A stretch of 64,000 nucleotides of DNA from the NCBI RefSeq assembly GCF_003065605.1, contig NZ_CP026952.1, positions 186,001 through 250,000 on the forward strand. The letters are read 5' to 3'. Source of the stretch: Aeromicrobium chenweiae (GTDB taxonomy: Bacteria; Actinomycetota; Actinomycetes; Propionibacteriales; Nocardioidaceae). A program made the translations under genes and the position numbers. This document shows positions 1 through 8,087 of the stretch, one piece after another (positions within the stretch are counted from its first letter, which is position 1; every line of letters starts with the position of its first letter). The notes under the pieces were generated by a model. That model made no database searches. It was not told the DNA's origin and saw nothing but the letters and a program-made list of their open reading frames with translations.

Positions 1-75
1 AGAGTCGGTGCTCTCGTCACGCAGCACGGTGAGCTTGTGCGAGATGAGTGGGTGGTCGGCGACGTGTACCTGCAT
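1..75 (-). CDS. upp: Uracil phosphoribosyltransferase, N-terminal 25 codons (cut by left edge)
   Basis: Read on the minus strand, the first residues are [19 protein letters not shown], the standard opening of actinobacterial Upp. Upp makes UMP from uracil and PRPP in the cytoplasm (pyrimidine salvage). Only 25 codons lie in the window. The gene diverges from the TadA-associated protein, an arrangement I know from other actinobacteria. There is no ribosome binding site; a TACTCT box ends 6 nt before the ATG, so translation is probably from a leaderless mRNA. Confidence 0.9.
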   Translation of the reverse strand, partial: MQVHVADHPLISHKLTVLRDESTDS

Positions 76-81
76 GACTTG

Positions 82-87
82 AGAGTA
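82..87 (-). promoter_or_regulatory. -10 box of a leaderless upp promoter
   Basis: TACTCT on the minus strand fits the actinobacterial TANNNT pattern and is separated from the upp ATG by exactly 6 nt, so transcription should start at or next to the start codon. A GTGACA box lies 19 nt further upstream. Confidence 0.5.
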
Positions 88-146
88 GCGTCGAGCATCC
101 GCGACCTGTCACCATCGCAGGGAGACGTTCACAACAGGAGGCATCC

Positions 147-608
147 GTGGCCGAGGACGACGTCGACTTCGCGGTTGCCGCCTACCGTGACGACAACCGG
201 TGGCACGTGGTCGAGCTGAACCCGGACATCGCCGAGGACCTCGAGGAGCTGAGCGAGGCGCTCGCCCGGTTCCCCTCCGACGTCGGCGTGCTGGGGATCG
301 TCTCGGTGAACGACGACTTCTTCGTGATCCTGCGGCGCTGGGGCACCGAGGTGCGCGCGATGCTGTCGGACGTGACCGCCGTCGAGGACTGGTCGCTGGC
401 CGCGGAGGTCGCCGAGCTGCTCGACGTGGACACCGACGACGACGAGCCGCTCGCGGTCGGTGACATCGCGATCCTCAGCGACCTCGGGATGTCGGCCGCG
501 GACCTCGGGGGGCTCTGCGACGACGAGGACCTCTACCCGGAGGACATCCTGATGGACGTGGCCGGCCGTCTCGGCTTCGCCGCCCAGCTCGAGGCCATCA
601 TCGGGTGA
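147..608 (+). CDS. tRNA adenosine deaminase-associated protein
   Basis: Acidic 153-residue protein that matches the family found next to tadA in actinobacteria; its biochemical role is not known. The GTG start follows an AACAGGAGG ribosome binding site (133-142). The stop overlaps the tadA GTG by 3 nt, so the two are probably translationally coupled and may act together. There are no membrane segments, and the C-terminal half is rich in Asp and Glu. The assignment rests on the acidic composition and on the neighbour; no catalytic motif is visible. Confidence 0.8.
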   Translation: MAEDDVDFAVAAYRDDNRWHVVELNPDIAEDLEELSEALARFPSDVGVLGIVSVNDDFFVILRRWGTEVRAMLSDVTAVEDWSLAAEVAELLDVDTDDDEPLAVGDIAILSDLGMSAADLGGLCDDEDLYPEDILMDVAGRLGFAAQLEAIIG

Positions 609-1054
609 CGTACGACCAGCTGATGGGTGAGGCGCTCGACCTCGCCCGCTCCGCCGTGGCCGAGGGGGACGTCCCCGTCGGCGCCCTCGTCGTCGACCCC
701 TCCGGCGCGGTCATCGGCCGGGGCCGCAACACCCGCGAGCGCGACGGCGACCCGACCGGGCACGCCGAGATCGTGGCGATCCGGGAGGCGGCGGCTGCCC
801 GAGGTGAGTGGCGCCTCGAGGGCTGCACGCTGGTGGTCACGCTGGAGCCGTGCACGATGTGCGCGGGCGCCATCGTCGCCGCACGCCTCGACCGGCTGGT
901 CTTCGGCGCGTGGGACGACAAGGCAGGTGCGGTCGGCTCGTTGTGGGACGTGGTCCGCGACCGCCGGCTCAACCACCGCCCCGAGGTGCGGAGCGGCGTA
1001 CGCGCCCCGGAGTCCACCGCGCTCCTCCAGGAGTTCTTCGCCACCCACCGCTGA
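605..1054 (+). CDS. tadA: tRNA-specific adenosine deaminase TadA
   Basis: Converts adenosine-34 to inosine in the anticodon of tRNA-Arg(ACG), allowing one tRNA to read several Arg codons. The 149 residues form one cytidine/deoxycytidylate deaminase-type domain. Visible catalytic residues are H53-A-E55 (zinc ligand and proton shuttle) and P82-C83-T-M-C86 (zinc ligands). Length is usual for bacterial TadA. The GTG start overlaps the preceding stop (GTGA). It is followed by a structured intergenic element rather than a simple terminator. Confidence 0.95.
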   Translation: MTYDQLMGEALDLARSAVAEGDVPVGALVVDPSGAVIGRGRNTRERDGDPTGHAEIVAIREAAAARGEWRLEGCTLVVTLEPCTMCAGAIVAARLDRLVFGAWDDKAGAVGSLWDVVRDRRLNHRPEVRSGVRAPESTALLQEFFATHR

Positions 1055-1076
1055 CCGCCGCGCCGGGGTTGACGGT

Positions 1077-1156
1077 TTCCCACGGTACCGTGGGAATTCG
1101 TCACTCCCCTCGTGTTGTGACCCGAGGGAAGTGACCAAACCCCACGGTCCCGTGGG
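1077..1156. repeat. Three-part inverted-repeat element
   Basis: Three dyads lie in 80 bp. 1077-1096 is a perfect 20-bp palindrome (TTCCCACGG-TACCGTGGGAA). 1100-1135 is a 13-bp stem with one mismatch around a 10-nt loop (GTCACTCCCCTCG / CGAGGGAAGTGAC). 1141-1156 is CCCACGG-TC-CCGTGGG. The outer two are diverged copies of one unit, and each is followed by GGAATNCGNCAC. No T-run follows. It could be an interspersed structured repeat, a multi-site operator for the downstream operon, or a complex terminator of tadA. Confidence 0.7.
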
Positions 1157-1231
1157 AATCCGACACCGGTCGGACACCGGCCCGACGGCGGGCGGATGGA
1201 ACATCTCGCGGGCGGTGGCGTTGCAACCGTC

Positions 1232-2260
1232 ATGAGAGCAATCGTCTACAGCCAGACCGGGGCGCCGTCCGTCCTCCAGCTCGTCGAGCGTGAGGCCGCC
1301 GAGCCGGGAGCGGGCGAGGTGCGCGTGCGCGTCGTCGTGTCCGGGGTCAACCCGACCGACTGGAAGAGCCGCGCCGGCGCGACGGGCCAGGCGCTGGCGT
1401 TCCCGGAGATCGTGCCGAACCAGGACGGCGCCGGTGTCGTGGACGCCGTGGGTCCCGGCGTCGACACGGTCGCCGTCGGTGACCGTGTGTGGATGCTCCT
1501 CTCCGCCCACGGCCGACCCACCGGGACGGCGCAGGAGGTCGCGGTCGTCCCCGCGGACCGCGTCGTGCGGCTGCCCGACGGCGCGTCGTTCGACCTCGGC
1601 GCCTCGCTCGGCGTTCCCGCCGTGACCGCGCACCGCGCACTGACGGTGGCTGACGGCGGACCCACGCGCCTGACGCCGGATGCGCTCAAGGGACGCACGG
1701 TGCTCGTGGCCGGTGGTGCAGGCGCGGTCGGCCACGCAGCCATCCAGCTCGCGCGCTGGGCGGGCGCGACAGTCGTCACGACGATCAGCAGCCCGGCCAA
1801 GGCCGCGCTCGCGACAGCCGCCGGCGCGCACCACACCGTCGACTACACCGCGGGCGACGCGGCCGCCGCGATCCGCGAGGTCGCCCCGGACGGGGTGGAC
1901 CTCGTCGTCGAGGTCGCGCCGGCCGTGAACGCACCGCTCAACCAGGCGGTCATCGCGAACCACGGAACCGTCGCGGTCTACGCCAACAACGGCGGCGACC
2001 GCATGGAGCTCGACGTCCGCGCGCACTTCGCGCTCAACGTCCGCTACCAGTTCCTCCTGCTCTACACGCTGACCCCGCAGGCGTTGCGGGCCGCTACGGA
2101 GGACATCACCGCGGCCGCCGAGGCCGGGATCCTGCCGGTCGGCGAGGACGCCGGACTGCCGATCGCCCGGTTCCCGCTGGAGCGCACGGCCGAGGCGCAC
2201 GCCGCCGTTGAGGACGGCTTCGTCGGCAAGGTGCTGATCGACGTGTCGGACCCGGCGTGA
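1232..2260 (+). CDS. Zinc-free MDR-family NADPH:quinone reductase-like oxidoreductase
   Basis: Medium-chain dehydrogenase/reductase of 342 residues. An N-terminal GroES-like domain (about 1-120, with GVNPTDWKSR near 38) precedes a Rossmann domain with the NADPH loop GGAGAVG at 161-167. No structural-zinc cysteine cluster is seen, as in the quinone oxidoreductase branch, which reduces quinones or enones with NADPH. I chose the ATG at 1232 because family members open with M-R-A-I; an in-frame ATG at 1196 would add 12 residues. The stop overlaps the next GTG, making an operon with the LLM and GNAT genes. Substrate unknown. Confidence 0.85.
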   Translation: MRAIVYSQTGAPSVLQLVEREAAEPGAGEVRVRVVVSGVNPTDWKSRAGATGQALAFPEIVPNQDGAGVVDAVGPGVDTVAVGDRVWMLLSAHGRPTGTAQEVAVVPADRVVRLPDGASFDLGASLGVPAVTAHRALTVADGGPTRLTPDALKGRTVLVAGGAGAVGHAAIQLARWAGATVVTTISSPAKAALATAAGAHHTVDYTAGDAAAAIREVAPDGVDLVVEVAPAVNAPLNQAVIANHGTVAVYANNGGDRMELDVRAHFALNVRYQFLLLYTLTPQALRAATEDITAAAEAGILPVGEDAGLPIARFPLERTAEAHAAVEDGFVGKVLIDVSDPA

Positions 2261-3228
2261 GGCTCTCGCTGCTCGACCGGTCGAGGACCCGCGCGGGACA
2301 TCCCGAGCGCGAGGGCCTGACCGGCTCGGTCGAGCGAGCCGTCAACGCCGAGCGGCTCGGGTACGACCGCTTCTGGGTCGCCGAGCACCACGCCGTCCCG
2401 GGCATCGCCAGCGGATCGCCGGCGGTCCTCCTCGCGGCGATCGGCGCCCACACCGAGAGCATCCGCATCGGCTCGGGCGGGGTGATGCTGCCCAACCACC
2501 AGCCCCTCGTCGTCGCCGAGCAGTTCCTCATGCTGGACGCGCTGTTCCCCGGCCGGGTCGACCTCGGCGTGGGCCGTTCGCTGGGGTTCACCGCCGCGGT
2601 ACGCCGTGCCCTGCGGCACGAGCTGGACGCCGCCGACACGTTCGAGGACGACCTGGACGAGCTGCGTCACCTGCTCGACGGCGAGGCGGCGGTCACCGCG
2701 CACCCCGCGGCGACCGCACCGGTCCCGGTCTCGGTCCTGGCCACCGGCCAGGGCATGCAGATCGCCGCCCGCGCCGGTCTCCCGGTCGTGGTGGGCGGCC
2801 CGATCCTGATGAAGGACGCCGGCCGCGAGGCCATCGAGGCGTACCGGCGCGACTTCCGCCCCAGCAAGCAGGCCGCCGACCCGTACATCACGATCTCGCT
2901 CGACGTCACTGTCGCGGACGACGACGCGACCGCCCGCGAGCTGGCGCTGCCGGAGGCGTGGGCGATGGCCCGGTCCCGGCAGACGGGGGAGTTCCCACCC
3001 CTGGAGCCGGTCGAGTCGATCCGCGCGCAGCCGTGGACCTCGCAGGTCCGCCACCGCGTCGAGTCGTCCCTCGACAGCGCGGTCGCGGGCTCGCCCCGCA
3101 CGGTCCGGCGGATGCTCGACGACCTCGCCGCCCGCACCGGTGCCGACGAGCTCATGGCGTCCACCTCCACCTACGACCGCGAGGCGCTGCTCGCCTCCGA
3201 CGCGGCCCTTCGTGACCTCGTAGGCTGA
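2257..3228 (+). CDS. LLM-class flavin-dependent oxidoreductase
   Basis: Luciferase-like monooxygenase of 323 residues with the family hallmarks RFWVAEHHAVPG (about 36-47), an RIGSGGVMLPNH strand (about 70-81) and GRVDLGVGRSLGF (about 103-115). It resembles the MsnO8-like branch and should use reduced FMN or F420; the substrate cannot be read from sequence. The GTG start overlaps the previous stop (GTGA), so it is coupled to the quinone reductase-like gene, which could share its redox chemistry. A GNAT gene follows after 6 nt. Confidence 0.85.
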   Translation: MRLSLLDRSRTRAGHPEREGLTGSVERAVNAERLGYDRFWVAEHHAVPGIASGSPAVLLAAIGAHTESIRIGSGGVMLPNHQPLVVAEQFLMLDALFPGRVDLGVGRSLGFTAAVRRALRHELDAADTFEDDLDELRHLLDGEAAVTAHPAATAPVPVSVLATGQGMQIAARAGLPVVVGGPILMKDAGREAIEAYRRDFRPSKQAADPYITISLDVTVADDDATARELALPEAWAMARSRQTGEFPPLEPVESIRAQPWTSQVRHRVESSLDSAVAGSPRTVRRMLDDLAARTGADELMASTSTYDREALLASDAALRDLVG

Positions 3229-3234
3229 GGCCCC

Positions 3235-4287
3235 ATGACGTACGCGGTCGACGAGATCTCGATGCCCGAGTCGCTCGAGGCGGCGGGCGCCGAGCAGTTC
3301 CTGGAGTACGCCGCGGTGCGCAACGCGGTCGAGACCCACACCCTCGGCACGGGCCTGCTGTCGATGGCGCCGCCGGAGATCCTCGCGGAGTACCGCGACA
3401 ACCCGCACCGCGTCCGCCGGCACTTCGTGGTCAGGGACGACGGCCGGATCGTCGGTCGGGGCATGGTCACGCTGCGTCCCCACGTGCCCGACAACGGCGC
3501 GTACCTGATGGTCGACGTCCTGCCCTCGCACCGCGGGCGCGGCATCGGCGCGGCGATCCTGCGGACGGTGGAGCAGGCCGCCGTCGAGTCGGCGGCGCAC
3601 GTGCTGAAGGTCGCGGTGCCCCACTCCGCGGCTCCCGGCGGTGAGCGGCTCGCGTCACCGACCGGCTTCGGGGACGTGTCCGCGGCCGACGCGGGGGTGC
3701 GGTTCCTGACGTCGCACGGCTACGCGCTCGAGCAGATCACCCGCATCAGCACGCTCGACACCGCGGCCGCCGCCGTGCCGCGCGTCTCGGCCGGACCGGG
3801 CGCCGACCACCGCGTCATCACCTGGGTCGGGCCCACGCCGGCGGGATGGGTCGGCCACCTCGCGGTCCTGCGCACGCGGATGAGCACGGACGCCCCCTCG
3901 GCCGGCTTGGTGGCAGTCGCGGATCCGTGGGACGCCGCTCGGATCCGCGAGCACGACGAGCGGATCGCCGGCAGCGGGCGGACGATGCTGACCGCGGCCG
4001 TCGAGCACGTGCCGTCCGGCGCGCTGGTCGGGTTCTCCGAGCTCATCTGCTCCGATGCCGGGACGGTGGCGATCCAGGAGGACACGCTGGTGCTGCGTGA
4101 GCGCCGTGGGCGACGGCTGGGAACGGCCCTGAAGCTCGCGACGACGGACCTGCTGCTGCGTCACGCGCCCGAGGTCGAGGCGGTCGTGACCTGGAACGCC
4201 GAGGAGAACCGGCCGATGCTCGACGTCAACGAGGCGATGGGCTTCCGTGCGATCGGGTACGAGGGCGGCTGGCAGAAGCGGGTGTGA
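3235..4287 (+). CDS. GNAT N-acetyltransferase with two GNAT domains
   Basis: 350 residues, about twice one GNAT domain. The first acetyl-CoA loop is at 100-105 (RGRGIG, preceded by VDVLPSH). A second, RERRGRRLGTALK, lies near 285-297. Tandem GNATs of this type occur in actinobacteria (mycothiol synthase MshD is one example), but the MshD core is not clearly present, so no substrate is claimed. Last gene of the 1232-4287 operon. The ATG follows a GAGGCCCC stretch and leaves 6 nt to the previous stop. Confidence 0.8.
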   Translation: MTYAVDEISMPESLEAAGAEQFLEYAAVRNAVETHTLGTGLLSMAPPEILAEYRDNPHRVRRHFVVRDDGRIVGRGMVTLRPHVPDNGAYLMVDVLPSHRGRGIGAAILRTVEQAAVESAAHVLKVAVPHSAAPGGERLASPTGFGDVSAADAGVRFLTSHGYALEQITRISTLDTAAAAVPRVSAGPGADHRVITWVGPTPAGWVGHLAVLRTRMSTDAPSAGLVAVADPWDAARIREHDERIAGSGRTMLTAAVEHVPSGALVGFSELICSDAGTVAIQEDTLVLRERRGRRLGTALKLATTDLLLRHAPEVEAVVTWNAEENRPMLDVNEAMGFRAIGYEGGWQKRV

Positions 4288-4325
4288 GCAGCGTGATCCG
4301 CGCGGGAATACGCGCGATGGTAATC

Positions 4326-4343
4326 TAGTTTAAGTTTCAACAA
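4326..4343 (+). promoter_or_regulatory. A/T-rich imperfect dyad in front of the luciferase-like operon (possible MarR-type site)
   Basis: TAGTTTAAGTTTCAACAA is a strikingly AT-rich island in GC-rich sequence. It lies just downstream of a TAATCT box (4321-4326) and about 20 nt before the GAAGGAG ribosome binding site (4363-4369). It partly matches the MarR-type layout TAGTTTGAA-TTTCAAACTA. No regulator gene is adjacent, so the factor is unknown. Confidence 0.4.
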
Positions 4344-4375
4344 GCCCACTCAGGGACTTGGCGAAGGAGACCCGG

Positions 4376-5488
4376 ATGACCAGCATGCAGTTCGGACTGT
4401 TCACGGTCGGTGATGTCACCCCCGATCCCACGAACGGCACGACGCCGACCGAGCACGAGCGCATCAAGGCGACGATCACGATCGCCAAGAAGGCCGAGGA
4501 GATCGGTCTGGACGTCTTCGCGACCGGCGAGCACCACAACCCGCCGTTCGTCCCGTCGTCCCCGACGACCACGCTGGCGTACATCGCCGCGCAGACCGAG
4601 AAGCTCATCCTGTCGACGTCCACGACGCTGATCACGACCAACGACCCGGTCAAGATCGCCGAGGACTACGCGACGCTGCAGCACCTGTCGGACGGCCGCA
4701 TGGACCTCATGCTCGGCCGCGGCAACACCGCCCCGGTCTACCCGTGGTTCGGCTACGACGGCTCCAAGGCGGTCGAGCTGACCGTCGAGCACTACCACCT
4801 GCTGCGTCGCCTCTGGGACGAGGAGGTCGTCAGCTGGGAGGGCTCGTTCCGCACCCCGCTGCAGGGCTTCACCGCGACCCCGCGCCCGCTCGACGGCGTC
4901 CCGCCGTTCGTCTGGCACGCCAACATCCGTACGCCGGAGGTCGCCGAGCTCGCCGCGTTCTACGGCGACGGGTTCTTCGCGAACAACATCTTCTGGCCCA
5001 AGGAGCACTACATCCGGCTCATCAACTTCTACCGGCAGCGGTACGCCCACTACGGGCACGGCACGCCGGAGCAGGCGATCGTCGGCCTCGGTGGCCAGTT
5101 CTACATCCGCAAGAACAGCCAGGATGCGGTCAACGAGTTCCGGCCGTACTTCGACAACGCCCCGGTGTACGGTCACGGCCCGTCGTTGGAGGACTTCTCG
5201 GCGCAGACGCCGCTGACCGTGGGCAGCCCGCAGCACTTCATCGAGAAGACGCTGGCCTTCGCCGACTACTTCGGTGACTACCAGCGCCAGCTGTTCCTCG
5301 TCGACCACGCCGGCCTGCCGCTCAAGACGGTGCTGGAGCAGCTCGACGAGCTGGGCGAGGTGCTGCCGACCCTGCGCGCGGAGTTCGACGCCCGGCGTCC
5401 CGCGGAGGTCCCGGACGCACCGAACCACGAGGCGCGCGTCGCAGCCAAGCGGGCGTCCGCCGAGACCACCGAGGAGGTGTCCGCATGA
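4376..5488 (+). CDS. FMN-dependent luciferase-like monooxygenase (CE1758 family)
   Basis: LLM-type monooxygenase of 370 residues with FATGEHHNPPF (about 47-57), a loop of strand LILSTSTTLITTND (about 81-94) and RMDLMLGRGNTAPVYPWFG (about 111-129). These match the family named CE1758 after Corynebacterium, which is normally paired with an FMN reductase; here that partner follows with an ATGA overlap. The start is the ATG after GAAGGAG (4363-4369); an upstream in-frame TTG would bypass that site. The pair should form a two-component monooxygenase: reductase makes FMNH2, oxygenase uses it on an unknown substrate. Confidence 0.9.
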   Translation: MTSMQFGLFTVGDVTPDPTNGTTPTEHERIKATITIAKKAEEIGLDVFATGEHHNPPFVPSSPTTTLAYIAAQTEKLILSTSTTLITTNDPVKIAEDYATLQHLSDGRMDLMLGRGNTAPVYPWFGYDGSKAVELTVEHYHLLRRLWDEEVVSWEGSFRTPLQGFTATPRPLDGVPPFVWHANIRTPEVAELAAFYGDGFFANNIFWPKEHYIRLINFYRQRYAHYGHGTPEQAIVGLGGQFYIRKNSQDAVNEFRPYFDNAPVYGHGPSLEDFSAQTPLTVGSPQHFIEKTLAFADYFGDYQRQLFLVDHAGLPLKTVLEQLDELGEVLPTLRAEFDARRPAEVPDAPNHEARVAAKRASAETTEEVSA

Positions 5489-6087
5489 CCCGCGTCGTCG
5501 CCATCTCCTCGGGCCTCAGCGACCCGTCGTCCACCCGCATGCTCGCCGACCGGATCGTCGAGTCGATCGGCCGGCAGTCCGGTGACGTGTCCGTCGAGGT
5601 GGTGTCGCTGCGCGAGCTCGCGCACGACATCACCGACGCGTCCCTGATGGGGTTCGCCTCGCCGCGCCTGCAGGACGTCATCGACAAGGTCGTCGCCGCC
5701 GATGGCCTCGTGATCGCGGTGCCGATCTTCAAGGCATCGTACCCGGGACTGTTCAAGTCGTTCGTCGACGCGCTCGACAGCGACGTCCTGATCGGCAAGC
5801 CGGTGCTGCTCGCAGCGTCCGGCGGGACCGCCCGTCACTCGCTCGCGATCGACCACTCGCTGCGCCCGCTGATGGCGTACATGCAGGCGCTCGTCGTCCC
5901 GACCGGCGTCTTCGCGTCCCCGTACGACTGGGGCACCGACGGCTCGGATGCCCTCGGGGCCCGGATCGACCGCGCGGCGGGCGAGCTGGTCAGCCTGCTC
6001 AAGGGCGCCGGCACGGGGCGGGCGAAGGACGACGAGTTCGACCTGTTCAGCGACACGTTCCTCAAGGCGTCCAACCCGAACGCCTGA
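5485..6087 (+). CDS. NAD(P)H-dependent FMN reductase (CE1759 family)
   Basis: Flavodoxin-like reductase of 200 residues. The phosphate-binding loop SSGLSDPSSTRMLA (about 8-21) and the stretch DGLVIAVPIFKASYPGLFK (about 73-91) are typical of NADPH-dependent FMN reductases. It supplies reduced FMN to the monooxygenase encoded directly upstream, with which it overlaps by 4 nt. The acidic C-terminus is outside the conserved fold. The gene ends at a hairpin shared with the convergent small gene. Confidence 0.9.
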   Translation: MTRVVAISSGLSDPSSTRMLADRIVESIGRQSGDVSVEVVSLRELAHDITDASLMGFASPRLQDVIDKVVAADGLVIAVPIFKASYPGLFKSFVDALDSDVLIGKPVLLAASGGTARHSLAIDHSLRPLMAYMQALVVPTGVFASPYDWGTDGSDALGARIDRAAGELVSLLKGAGTGRAKDDEFDLFSDTFLKASNPNA

Positions 6088-6098
6088 CACCGGCGGTG

Positions 6099-6125
6099 AC
6101 CGGTCCTCGGATCACCGAGGCCGGT
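6099..6125. terminator. Hairpin between convergent genes
   Basis: ACCGGTCCTCGG (6099-6110), loop ATCA, CCGAGGCCGGT (6115-6125): a stem with one bulge and no T-run. It sits between the FMN reductase stop and the end of the small minus-strand gene, whose stop codon lies in the loop. Confidence 0.45.
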
Positions 6126-6246
6126 TGCCCCGGGACCGCACCTTGCTGACCGCGGACTTGATCCGGGCCTGGTTCTGGGGCTTGCGGGCCTCCCGGTAGA
6201 CCTTCTGGGCGATCCCGGCGGCGGCGATTCCACGAAAGAGCTTCAT
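6112..6246 (-). CDS. Small basic protein, 44 residues, function unknown
   Basis: Begins MKLFRGIAAAGIAQKVYREA and continues with RKPQNQARIKSAVSKVRSRG. Eleven of 44 residues are Lys or Arg and only one is acidic. A short amphipathic or hydrophobic stretch (GIAAAGIA) near the start is followed by a basic helix-like region, suggesting binding to membrane, RNA or DNA. The ATG on the minus strand is 6246-6244. It stands alone between convergent FMN reductase and the kinase gene. I recognise no named family; the open frame and strongly biased composition are the support. Confidence 0.55.
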   Translation of the reverse strand: MKLFRGIAAAGIAQKVYREARKPQNQARIKSAVSKVRSRGNRPR

Positions 6247-6396
6247 GTCCGTCCACTACCCCACGGACGGGGTTGCAGACGGTCGACCGCGCGGCTTTGT
6301 GCGACAGGTCGGTCTCGGTGGCGGTCCGGACCGAGGATGAGGGAAAGCGGCTGCTGCTCCTACCCGAAACCCTCATCGTCCGTCCCCCTCGGCGGC

Positions 6397-7023
6397 TCAG
6401 CCCTCGTGGATGACCAGGTCGGCGGTGTCGCGCCGGGCGATGACGCGGCGCGCGTTCGGCTCGTCGACGCGATCGACCCACGCCTGCGCCTCGTCGCGGC
6501 TCTTGCCGAACTTCACGTGGCGGTCGACGAGCCGGGCGCGCCGGCGGTCGTCGTCGAGGTCGACGAACCAGACCTCGTCCAGGGCCTCGCGGACCAGGGG
6601 CCACGGGTCGTCGGCGTCGAGCAGGTAGTTGCCCTCGGTCACCAAGACGCGCACGCCCGGGTCCACCGCGATCGCGGCGGCGATGGGCTGCTCCAGCGTG
6701 CGCTCGAACCCCGGCGCGTACACGGGGTGGTCGGTCTCGGTCCGAAGCCTGGCCAGCAGCGCGAGGAACCCGTACGCGTCGAACGTCTGGGGCGCACCCT
6801 TGACGTCGAGCAGCCCGCGCGCCCGGAGCACGTCGTCGGACAGGTGGAAGCCGTCCATGGGCACCCGCACGGCCGGGACGCCGTCGGCGGTCAGTCGCGA
6901 TGCCAGCCGTTTCGCCACGGTGGTCTTGCCCGACCCGGGGGCACCGCAGATGCCGACGATCGTCCGGCCGTCGTCGGTGACCAGGTCGCGGACGCGGCCC
7001 AGCAGGTCGTCCACGCCCGGCAC
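6397..7023 (-). CDS. Nucleoside/sugar kinase-like P-loop protein (PRK/pantothenate kinase-like)
   Basis: P-loop kinase of 208 residues with Walker A GAPGSGKT at 27-34, VPMDGFHLSDDVL near 54-66 (substrate-binding Asp) and VLVTEGNYLLDADDPW near 123-138. This is the family annotated as nucleoside/nucleotide kinase, related to uridine kinase, type I pantothenate kinase and FrcK. The GTG start lies 2 nt after the dipeptidase stop, so it is the last gene of the peptide-uptake operon. A role in phosphorylating a sugar or nucleoside released from the imported material is possible but unproven. Confidence 0.75.
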   Translation of the reverse strand: MPGVDDLLGRVRDLVTDDGRTIVGICGAPGSGKTTVAKRLASRLTADGVPAVRVPMDGFHLSDDVLRARGLLDVKGAPQTFDAYGFLALLARLRTETDHPVYAPGFERTLEQPIAAAIAVDPGVRVLVTEGNYLLDADDPWPLVREALDEVWFVDLDDDRRRARLVDRHVKFGKSRDEAQAWVDRVDEPNARRVIARRDTADLVIHEG

Positions 7024-7025
7024 GG

Positions 7026-8087
7026 TCAGTCCCCCGCGGTGGCGTCCAGGACGCGCAGGACGTTGTCGCCCATGAGCTTGGCGAGGTCGCCGGCGGACCA
7101 GCCGCGCTCGGCCAGGCGGTCGAGGACCACTGCGTGCCCGGTCACGTCGCCCATGCCCTCGGGGAAGATGTCGACGCCGTCGTAGTCGCTGCCGATGCCG
7201 ATGTGGTCGATGCCGGCGACGTCCCTGGCGTGCTCGATGTGCGCCACGACGTCGTCGACGGTCGAGCGCGGGGCGGGAGTGCTCCGGTCGGTGTCGGACC
7301 ACTGCGCGACGTCCTGGTTCACGAAGTACGGCACGTACGCGACCATGATGACGCCGCCGTTGGCCGGCAGCCGCTCGAGGACGTCGTCGGGCACGTTGCG
7401 GGGCCGGTCGGTCACTGCGCGGCACGACGAGTGGCTGAAGATCACCGGTGCCGACGAGACGTCGATCGCGTCGTGCATCGTCGTCGCGGCCACGTGGGAG
7501 AGGTCGACCAGCATGCCGACGCGGTTCATCTCGGCGACCACCTCGCGACCGAAGTCGGTCAGGCCGCCGTGGACGGGCTCGTCGGTGGCCGAGTCGGCCC
7601 ACGGGGTGTTGTCGTTGTGCGTCAGCGTCATGTAGCGGACGCCGAGGCGGGCGAGCTCGCGGAGCACCGCGAGCGAGCCGTCGATGCTGTGCCCGCCCTC
7701 CGCGCCGATCAGCGACGCGACCCGGCCGTCGCGCCAGGCCCGGCGCACGTCGTCGCCGCTCCAGGCATACGAGAACGCGTCCGGGTAGCGCTCGATCAGC
7801 CGGTGCACGAAGTCGATCTGCTCCAGCGTGTACGTCACCGCCTCGGCCGGCGGGATGTCGGACGGCGAGTAGACCGACCAGAACTGGCCGCCGACCCCAC
7901 CGCGCCGCAGGCGGGCGATGTCGGTGTCGAAGACGCCGGTCAGGTCGCCGTCGAGGCCCTCGACGGAGTACGCGCGGGCGTCGCGCGCCCCCCAGGCGAG
8001 GTCGTTGTGGCCGTCGATCAGGGGCGCGAGCTGCAGCGCCTCGATCGCGGCGGGCTGGGTGCAGGCGGCCTGGAGATGCTCAGTCAC
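7026..8087 (-). CDS. Membrane dipeptidase-type peptidase (M19 family)
   Basis: Renal-dipeptidase-like zinc enzyme of 353 residues. Metal-binding features are H27-N-D29 (DGHNDL), the bridging Glu in GAEGGHS (about 131), a His in VDLSHV, a His in FSHSSCR, and Asp in IGSDYDG near the C-terminus. Such enzymes hydrolyse dipeptides, often with a D-residue at the second position. No signal peptide is seen, so it should act in the cytoplasm on imported peptides. The GTG start overlaps the SIS gene by 8 nt. Its place after an LD-carboxypeptidase supports a role in cell-wall peptide breakdown. Confidence 0.88.

Noticed and set aside
533-2200. 555-residue minus-strand frame opposite tadA and the MDR gene
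   Set aside because: Low-complexity Arg/Asp/Gly/Val translation; tadA and MDR motifs are on the plus strand.
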